A DNA stretch of 64,000 nucleotides from Streptomyces fagopyri (GTDB taxonomy: Bacteria > Actinomycetota > Actinomycetes > Streptomycetales > Streptomycetaceae): the NCBI RefSeq assembly GCF_009498275.1, contig NZ_CP045643.1, positions 3,472,001-3,536,000 of the forward strand. The letters run 5' to 3'. The position numbers and the translations under genes are program-made. Positions 55,540-61,773 of this stretch are shown here, piece after piece (the stretch's first letter is position 1; the number at the start of each line of letters is the position of its first letter). Below the pieces are notes generated by a model. It was not told the DNA's origin. It saw only the letters and a list, made by a program, of their open reading frames with translations, and made no database searches.

Positions 55540-55568
55540 AATATGAACGAACTTTCGGAGCATGTCAA
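55540..55568 (-). promoter_or_regulatory. Promoter of the dpp operon
   Basis: On the minus strand: TTGACA (55563-55568), 17-nt spacer, CATATT (55540-55545). The -35 is a perfect consensus. The spacer contains the small inverted repeat CGAA-AG-TTCG (55548-55557), a possible operator. Confidence 0.65.
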
Positions 55569-55611
55569 TGCGGTCCGGCCCGTGACGGCTGTGACTCCTG
55601 TCGTCTCCGGG

Positions 55612-57363
55612 TCAACTGCCCGGGTACGGCCAGGGGTTGGGCAGGCAGTGGATCCCGTCGTGGTCGAGGAACTTCGTCTGCTGCTGCATGACCGGAGCGA
55701 GCGCACCGTCCTTCTGGCAGCTGACGTGGCCGTATCCGAGCCGGTGGCCGACCTCGTGGTTGATGAGCATCTGCCGGTAGGGATGGATCGCGTCGCCGTA
55801 CGTCCTGGAGCCCTGGGCCCACCGATAGGCGTTGATCATGACGCGGTCGGTGGAGGCCGAGTCGCAGGACACGTTGTCCTCGGTCGTGTCCAGACCCGAC
55901 TTGGCGCACCACTCGGCGGTGGTGCCCGGGCTGGCCAGCGTGATCACGAAGTCGGGCCTGCCGGAGGAGATCCGCTCGAAGGCGCGGGAGTCGCCGTGGG
56001 CCCAACTCCTGCGGTCGTTCAGCGTCTTCTGCACGGCCTGCGCGAAGAGCGCGCCGTCAAGTCCGAGGCCCTGTTCCACATCCACTCGATAGGTGTACTT
56101 CCGGCCCTCGCCTGGCGCCTTGTCGAACCCGGCGACGGCGGCGAACCTGCCCGACGCCTTGAGCTTCGCGCCGAGTGCGTACTTCTCGCCCATCTTCTGG
56201 TCGTACGTCAGTGCCTTCACGGGTTTCGCGGCCGGTGCGCCGGACGCGGCGGTCCGGCCGTCGCCGCGTGAGGCGGAGCCGAGGGTGCCCCGGCCGGCAC
56301 CGGCGGCGGACTGCGTGCGCGTGCCGCCGCCGTCGCGTCCGGTGGCCACCTGTCCGGCGACCACGACGGCGAGCACGGTGGTGACGGCCGCCGCGGCGAT
56401 GCCGGTGAACGTCCGCCCCTTGCCGCCCTTCGACCTGGTCTCCTCACCGGGCCGCGCCGCCGGCTCCTCGGCGACCCGCGGATCCCGGTCGGCGACGGGG
56501 GCGTCGCGGTCGGTGACGGGACCGTGGGGGTCACCGCGGAGCGCGGTGGCCTGCCGGGGCGCGAACAGGTCGGCGTCTCCCGTGCCGTCACCGGTGCCGC
56601 CCTCGTCGAAGGCGTCGACATAGGCCTGCCGGGGTCCACGCCCGGACCACGACCCGGATCCGAACCCGGTTGCCGCTCCTTGTCGTTGCCCTTGCCCTTG
56701 CCCTGCTCCTGCTCCTGCCCCTGTTCCGGGCTCCTGGCGCTGGCCGGGGACGCGAGGTCCGCCCGGCGCCATGGGCCCGGAGAGGCCGGTGGGCGCGGCC
56801 TGGGGGGTCACCCGGGGGCCGCCGTACGCGGCTCCGTTCGGCGGTCCGCCCCTGAACTCGCCCCAGCCACCGCCGGTCTCACGCTGCTCCGGGTGCCCAC
56901 CACGCGTCCGGACCGGCCCTCGCGCGGCGGTGCCGTCGGCCACCCGCGGGACACCGCGCACGGGCGTCCCGTCGGCCGTCCTCGGGATACCCCGCGCGGG
57001 CGTCCCGTCGGCGAAGCGCGGCACCCCGTGAGCCGGGGTCCCGTCAGGAAAACGCGGTATCCCCTGGGCCGAGGTCCCGCCGGACGGCCGGGGAATGCCG
57101 TGGGCCGGGGTCCCGTCCTGGAAACGGTCCTGGAAGGCCGGCACTCCGCGCGCCGGAGTCCCGTCCGTCCCGCCGGGCGCTCCCGAGGCCGGTGTCCCGC
57201 CCGCGCGAGGGCGCGGCGGCTGGGGACCCAGGGCGCCGCGCGGGGTCTCCTGCGGCGCGCCTCCCGGCCTCTGAGCCGCACGCGGCACCGCACCGGGTGC
57301 CGCCGCCGGCTTCTCCCCCGTGTCGCTCTTCTCCGCCCGTCCCCGGCGACTGTGACGTCCCAC
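55612..57363 (-). CDS. DUF3152 zincin-like membrane-anchored protein
   Basis: A 583-residue protein. The first 320 residues are disordered and rich in Pro, Gly, Arg, with 12-residue repeats. A membrane segment (about 325-345) is followed by a DUF3152 domain with the zinc-binding motif HEVGHRLGYGH starting at residue 536. The domain should lie outside the cytoplasm, tethered by the single helix. The GTG at 57363 has GAGG upstream and follows the hydrolase stop by 8 bp. I recall the same gene pair near moeZ in mycobacteria. Confidence 0.88.
   Translation of the reverse strand: MGRHSRRGRAEKSDTGEKPAAAPGAVPRAAQRPGGAPQETPRGALGPQPPRPRAGGTPASGAPGGTDGTPARGVPAFQDRFQDGTPAHGIPRPSGGTSAQGIPRFPDGTPAHGVPRFADGTPARGIPRTADGTPVRGVPRVADGTAARGPVRTRGGHPEQRETGGGWGEFRGGPPNGAAYGGPRVTPQAAPTGLSGPMAPGGPRVPGQRQEPGTGAGAGAGQGQGQRQGAATGFGSGSWSGRGPRQAYVDAFDEGGTGDGTGDADLFAPRQATALRGDPHGPVTDRDAPVADRDPRVAEEPAARPGEETRSKGGKGRTFTGIAAAAVTTVLAVVVAGQVATGRDGGGTRTQSAAGAGRGTLGSASRGDGRTAASGAPAAKPVKALTYDQKMGEKYALGAKLKASGRFAAVAGFDKAPGEGRKYTYRVDVEQGLGLDGALFAQAVQKTLNDRRSWAHGDSRAFERISSGRPDFVITLASPGTTAEWCAKSGLDTTEDNVSCDSASTDRVMINAYRWAQGSRTYGDAIHPYRQMLINHEVGHRLGYGHVSCQKDGALAPVMQQQTKFLDHDGIHCLPNPWPYPGS
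56917..57162 (-). repeat. 36-bp tandem repeats in the DUF3152 gene
   Basis: Five consecutive imperfect 36-bp units encode the 12-residue motif G-T-P-A-H/R-G-I/V-P-R-x-x-D (residues about 84-143), flanked by a longer unit before and a truncated one after. The region is in the disordered cytoplasmic part of the protein. Confidence 0.8.
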
Positions 57364-57371
57364 GCCCCGCC

Positions 57372-58361
57372 TCAGCTCCCCGCACCGGTGACGGCCGACG
57401 AGGTCGACTCGGCGGATTCCGCGAGGAGTTCACGGAAGGCCGTGGCCACCGTCTCCGGGTACTCCATCATCGCGACGTGCCCCGCCTCCGGCAGGGACAG
57501 CAGCCGGCCGTCGCGGAAGGCGCGCGCGGCGCGGCGCGCCATGCGGTAGCCGACGAGCTGGTCACGGCCGCCGTAGACGAGCAGCGTCGGCGCGAGCACC
57601 CGCTCGGCCTGCCGCCACAGTCCGTGCTGGCCACCCAGCGTGTACGCGTTCACGATCCCGCGCGCCGAGCGTGTCATGGCGTCCCAGAAGTACGGCAGCG
57701 CGAGCCGCCGCTCCATCTCCTCGACCGCCTCGCGAAATCCCTCGGGCGACACGTTGCCGGGATCCCCGTAGCAGAGCGCCGTGACCCCGCGGACGCGCTG
57801 TTCGGCGTTCCAGTCCTTGGTGAGCCGGGTGAACAGACCCGCCACCCCGGGCACGGCGAGCAGCGCCGTCGGCCACGCGGTGCGCTGCACGCGGATCTCC
57901 GGGAGCGCGGGCGACACGAGCGTGAGCGTGCGCACGAGGTCGGGCCGTACGGCCGCGACCCGGGTGGCGACGGCGCCGCCCAGCGAGTTTCCGAACAGGT
58001 GTACGGGGCCGCGCTCCGCGGCGTCCAGGTAGCGGATGACCGCGCGCGCGTGCCCGGTGATGCCGTAGTCCCCGTCGTCCGGTGGCGGTGAGTCCCCGAA
58101 GCCCGGCAGGTCGAGGGCCTCGCTGTCCACGAGCCCGTCGAGCAGCATCATCAGGGCCGACCAGTTCTGCGAGGAACCGCCCAGCCCGTGCACGTACAGC
58201 GCCGGCGGCAGCCCCTCGCGGGCGGGGGGCCGGGAACGCACGGTCAGCGTGATCCCGGGCAGACCGACCGATCTCAGCCGTTCCCCCTCCGCGACCCGGA
58301 CGGTCCCGACCCTCGGCGTGACGGTGGCGGCCAGCACGGAGGGCAGCTCGGTCGAAGACAT
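57372..58361 (-). CDS. Alpha/beta hydrolase
   Basis: A 329-residue cytoplasmic alpha/beta hydrolase. The oxyanion segment reads VHGLGGSS, the nucleophile elbow GNSLGG, the acid lies near VYGGRDQLVG and the His in PEAGHVAMMEYPE. The pattern is that of general esterases or lactonases; the substrate is unknown. It is 8 bp upstream of the DUF3152 gene and co-directional, so likely co-transcribed. Confidence 0.9.
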   Translation of the reverse strand: MSSTELPSVLAATVTPRVGTVRVAEGERLRSVGLPGITLTVRSRPPAREGLPPALYVHGLGGSSQNWSALMMLLDGLVDSEALDLPGFGDSPPPDDGDYGITGHARAVIRYLDAAERGPVHLFGNSLGGAVATRVAAVRPDLVRTLTLVSPALPEIRVQRTAWPTALLAVPGVAGLFTRLTKDWNAEQRVRGVTALCYGDPGNVSPEGFREAVEEMERRLALPYFWDAMTRSARGIVNAYTLGGQHGLWRQAERVLAPTLLVYGGRDQLVGYRMARRAARAFRDGRLLSLPEAGHVAMMEYPETVATAFRELLAESAESTSSAVTGAGS

Positions 58362-58519
58362 GCGGCAATGTTACGAGACGATCACACAGTGGTTCACGTG
58401 TTCGCCGTCACAGATGGGAGGCGAATCGCATGGCGTCCGGATCGGGTGTCTCCTAGGCTTCAGACGAGGGCACTCGCAGACACACGGGAGCGCGCTCGCA
58501 CCACTCGGGAAGAGGAACC

Positions 58520-58738
58520 ATGACAGTCGACCCCACGGACCCCGAGACCTTCACCGCAGTTGACGAGAGCCCGGACCTCGACCCGGAGGCCCCGGAGGCC
58601 GACGCCGCCGAACAGCACGCGGATCTGACACCGCGGGACGACGGCCTCCAGGCCGTGGGCGAGTCCCTCGACGCCAACGAGGCGGACCTCGCCGAGCAGG
58701 CCAGAGTCGTGGAGCTCAACGAGGACGACTACCGCTAG
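58520..58738 (+). CDS. Small acidic protein
   Basis: A 72-residue, very acidic protein (Asp and Glu near one third of residues) with no known domain and no hydrophobic stretch. The ATG has GAAGAGGAACC upstream. It ends LNEDDYR. The 247 bp after it, up to the TetR gene, show no further gene. Confidence 0.7.
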   Translation: MTVDPTDPETFTAVDESPDLDPEAPEADAAEQHADLTPRDDGLQAVGESLDANEADLAEQARVVELNEDDYR

Positions 58739-58985
58739 GCCGCACGGGCCGGCCGGAGGACGGGACGGACCCGCTCGCACATATGACCGACGGCCCAGGA
58801 CGGCCGGGCGACCGGGGTGATCCGGGTGCCGCGGCGCCCGACCTGCCACCGTTGGGCATGCTCTGTGCCGCTATCGCCCGCGTCCGGTCCGTGAAATTCT
58901 GCGCTCGCACCGCGCACACCAGGGTTACCGAAAAGTACGATGGCGGCGCGGCGCACACCGCAAGTGGACAATTTTGGGAGGCGGC

Positions 58986-59627
58986 GTGACAGCCATCGAG
59001 CAGACAGAGGCGGCGCGCCCGCGGGGCACTCGCCTGCCGCGCCGTGCCCGACGCAACCAGCTCCTCGGCGCCGCCCAGGAAGTGTTCGTTGCTCAGGGGT
59101 ACCACTCGGCCGCCATGGACGACATCGCCGAGCGCGCGGGCGTCAGCAAGCCGGTCCTCTACCAGCACTTCCCGGGCAAGCTGGACCTGTATCTCGCCCT
59201 GCTTGACCAGCACTGCGAGTCCTTGCTCCAGGCGGTACGGACGGCGCTCGCGTCCACCACGGACAACTCGCTGCGCGTCCGCGCCACCATGGACGCGTAC
59301 TTCGCGTACATCGAGGACGACGGCGGCGCATTCCGACTGGTGTTCGAGTCCGATCTGACGAACGAGCCGGCGGTCCGCGAGCGCGTGGACAAGGTGACGC
59401 ACGAGTGCGCGGAGGCCATCTGCGACGTCATCGCGGAGGACACGGGACTGTCGCGCGCCGAGTCGATGCTCCTCGCCTCCGGTCTGGGCGGTCTGGCCCA
59501 GGTGGTGGCCCGCTCCTGGCTGCACAGCGACCGCAGCGTGCCGCGCGACCAGGCGGTCCAGCTGCTGACCTCGCTGGCGTGGCGGGGCATCGCGGGCTTC
59601 CCGCTGCACGGCACCGACCACCACTGA
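58986..59627 (+). CDS. TetR-family transcription regulator
   Basis: A 213-residue TetR protein: helix-turn-helix at about residues 35-60 (MDDIAERAGVSKPVLYQHFPGKLDLYLAL) and a helical ligand-binding domain with SWLHSDRSVP. The GTG at 58986 has GGGAGG upstream. It stands alone but is co-directional with the next small gene. The ligand and targets are unknown; from memory, the mycobacterial counterpart also lies next to a DUF3107 gene. Confidence 0.93.
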   Translation: MTAIEQTEAARPRGTRLPRRARRNQLLGAAQEVFVAQGYHSAAMDDIAERAGVSKPVLYQHFPGKLDLYLALLDQHCESLLQAVRTALASTTDNSLRVRATMDAYFAYIEDDGGAFRLVFESDLTNEPAVRERVDKVTHECAEAICDVIAEDTGLSRAESMLLASGLGGLAQVVARSWLHSDRSVPRDQAVQLLTSLAWRGIAGFPLHGTDHH

Positions 59628-59773
59628 CCACCGGCTGACCGCCACTTTGTTCCCACCCGCTGTTCGCTCCTGGCGTTCTCGGGCGGAGCGTGTACGTCCC
59701 CTCACCGGGCTAATGTGTGCTGCGTACGGCGCGGATGAACGCGCACATGACTGACCGTCGGAGGGACAAAGCC

Positions 59774-60001
59774 GTGGAGGTCAAGATCGGCGTGCAGCAC
59801 GCGCCCCGCGAGATCGTTCTGGAGAGCGGTCAGACCCCGGAAGAGGTCGAGCGCGCGGTGTCCGAGGCGCTGGCCGGCAAGTCGCAGCTGCTGAGCCTCG
59901 TGGACGACCACGGGCGCAAGGTCCTGGTTCCGGCCGACCGCCTCGCCTACGTGGAGCTCGGCGAGCCCACGCAGCGCAAGGTGGGATTCAGCGCGCTGTA
60001 G
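59774..60001 (+). CDS. DUF3107 family protein
   Basis: A 75-residue protein with the DUF3107 pattern VKIGVQHAPREIVLES near the start and VPADRLAYVELGEP near the end. Small and soluble, of unknown role. The GTG at 59774 is 7 nt after GGAGGG. Confidence 0.88.
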   Translation: MEVKIGVQHAPREIVLESGQTPEEVERAVSEALAGKSQLLSLVDDHGRKVLVPADRLAYVELGEPTQRKVGFSAL

Positions 60002-60011
60002 TCAGCCAAGC

Positions 60012-60044
60012 GAGGGGCCCGGTGACACTGTCGCCGGGCCCCTC
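60012..60044 (+). terminator. Terminator of the DUF3107 gene
   Basis: GAGGGGCCCGG (60012-60022) and CCGGGCCCCTC (60034-60044) form an 11-bp stem with an 11-nt loop, starting 10 bp after the stop. Confidence 0.75.
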
Positions 60045-60060
60045 CGCACATCCGGCCGGA

Positions 60061-60104
60061 ACCCGTCCCGGCGACGCCCGCGACCCGTCCCGGCGACGCC
60101 CGCG
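60061..60104. repeat. 22-bp tandem repeat
   Basis: Two exact 22-bp copies (beginning ACCCGTCCCGGCGACGCC), followed by diverged copies to about 60165. They lie in the gap before the small membrane protein; no gene is visible among them. Confidence 0.75.
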
Positions 60105-60295
60105 ATGCACCCGGCACGACGGCCGCGATCCACCTCCCGGACGACGCCCGTGAACCGTCCCCGCGCCCCTCGCGACTTGGCCCCGTCGCCACAGACGGAG
60201 CACAGATCGATCACAGAGGAGGGTTGCGTTCCGCACGTCACGGGTAGACCGGCTACGACCGATTTGCACGTGCTGTGCGGGAGGGACCCCTCACC

Positions 60296-60565
60296 ATGTT
60301 CTTGGAAGCGCTCGGCGCCGCGGCGCTCGGTCTGGCCCTGGCGTGGGCCGTCTCGCGCCGCCTGCCGCACCGCCTGCCCGCCCGCAGCCTGGTCCTGTCG
60401 ACCGGCGTCGCGGGAGGCCTGTTCGGAGCCTTCCTCACCCACACGGCACTGGGCTCCGCGTACTACCCGGTGATCCTCTTCGGCGCGGCGATCGTCTCCG
60501 CGGCGCTGCTCTCGCTGCTGCTGCGCCCGGCGGAAAGATTTCGCCGCCGCTCGGCGACGGCGTGA
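60296..60565 (+). CDS. Small membrane protein (two to three helices)
   Basis: An 89-residue protein with hydrophobic segments at about residues 3-20, 35-50 and 58-77, and an Arg-rich tail. No known domain. The ATG at 60296 has GGAGGG 11 nt upstream; a GTG at 60275 is an alternative. Function unknown. Confidence 0.65.
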   Translation: MFLEALGAAALGLALAWAVSRRLPHRLPARSLVLSTGVAGGLFGAFLTHTALGSAYYPVILFGAAIVSAALLSLLLRPAERFRRRSATA

Positions 60566-60632
60566 CCGTACCGGGCGACGGCGCATCCCGTAGGGACCGG
60601 CCCCAGGCCGGGTCGGACAGGACCCTGAGGCG

Positions 60633-61394
60633 CTAGGCCGCCAGGCCCAGCGCCGCCATCCGCTTCGTGTGGGCCTCGGTGATCCGCGAGAACATCCGCC
60701 CGACCTCCGCGAGGTCGAACCCGTCCGCCACCCCGCCCACGAGCATCGTCGACAGCGCGTCGCGGTCCGCCACCACCCGCTGCGACTGGGACAGGGCCTC
60801 GCCCATCAGCCGCCGCGCCCACAGCGCCAGCCGGCCGCCCACCCGGGGGTCCGCGTCGATCGCGCCGCGGACCTTCTCCACGGCGAAACTCGCGTGCCCG
60901 GTGTCGTCCAGGACACCGAGGACGAGACCGCGCGTGTCCTCGTCCAGGCGCGAGGCGACCTCCCGGTAGAAGTCACTGGCGATCGAGTCGCCGACGTAGG
61001 CCTTGACGAGCCCCTCCAGCCAGTCCGAGGGCGCGGTCTGCTTGTGGAAACCGTCGTACGCGGCGACGAACGGCTCCATCGCCCCGGTCGGCTCCTCGCC
61101 GATCCCGGACAGCCGGTCCCGCAGCCGCTCGAAGTGGTGGAACTCGGCCGACGCCATCTTGGCCAGCTCCGCCTTGTCGCTCAGCGTCGGCGCCAGCTTG
61201 GCGTCCTCGGCGAGCCGCTCGAACGCCGCCAGCTCGCCGTACGCGAGCGCTCCGAGCAGGTCCACGACCGCGGCACGGTACTGGGGGTCGGCGGAGGCCG
61301 TGTCCCAGTTCTGCGCGGCGACCCCGGTGGCCGCGGGGGCGGTGTCGCCGGATGCCTCGGCGGACGTGTCAGCGGCGTTGTCAGGCGTCGTCAT
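60633..61394 (-). CDS. Ferritin-like fold protein (tRNA hydroxylase-like)
   Basis: A 253-residue helical protein of the ferritin-like group. Iron-ligand-type positions are visible: Glu in YGELAAFERLAED, the ExxH-type FHHFERLRD, and Asp/His in DDTGHASFAVEK. It resembles MiaE-like tRNA hydroxylases in sequence pattern but may not share the substrate. The first 28 residues are disordered. The ATG at 61394 lacks an evident ribosome-binding site. Confidence 0.8.
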   Translation of the reverse strand: MTTPDNAADTSAEASGDTAPAATGVAAQNWDTASADPQYRAAVVDLLGALAYGELAAFERLAEDAKLAPTLSDKAELAKMASAEFHHFERLRDRLSGIGEEPTGAMEPFVAAYDGFHKQTAPSDWLEGLVKAYVGDSIASDFYREVASRLDEDTRGLVLGVLDDTGHASFAVEKVRGAIDADPRVGGRLALWARRLMGEALSQSQRVVADRDALSTMLVGGVADGFDLAEVGRMFSRITEAHTKRMAALGLAA

Positions 61395-61773
61395 GAAGCG
61401 CACAATAGCCCGCTCGCCGCGACAGGGAAGTCCCTGCTCATCCACTGTGACGGCGACTACGTGACCAAATCGGCCATCGCATATGCGCGAATCCGGGGTA
61501 TGGTGGTAATGCGCCCGGCGAGTATTCGACGGGCCGCACGAATGAGGATGCCCGGTCGGTGGCCCGATCGGCTCCGACCCGACAGCCCTCCTCACCGGTA
61601 CGGCACATCGCGTACGGCATCCGGAGGGAACCCTCAGCGGCACGAGAGCTCGAGCGTCGGCAGTGGTCCCATGCCACTCGGCCCGCCCGTCACAGAGCGG
61701 CCGACGTCCCCGGCACGGTCCCGTCACGACCCCCGCGCTCGCCTCGTACCGCGTACACAGAAGAGGCAGCACC
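61395..61773. other. Intergenic region between divergent genes
   Basis: A 379-bp gap with the ferritin-like gene leaving to the left and the helicase to the right. It should hold both promoters; I cannot assign a -10 or -35 with confidence. Frames crossing it are arginine/proline-rich and not gene-like. Confidence 0.6.

Noticed and set aside
58739..58985. Short frames between the small acidic gene and the TetR gene
   Set aside because: No ribosome-binding site or family likeness; the gap more likely holds the TetR promoter.
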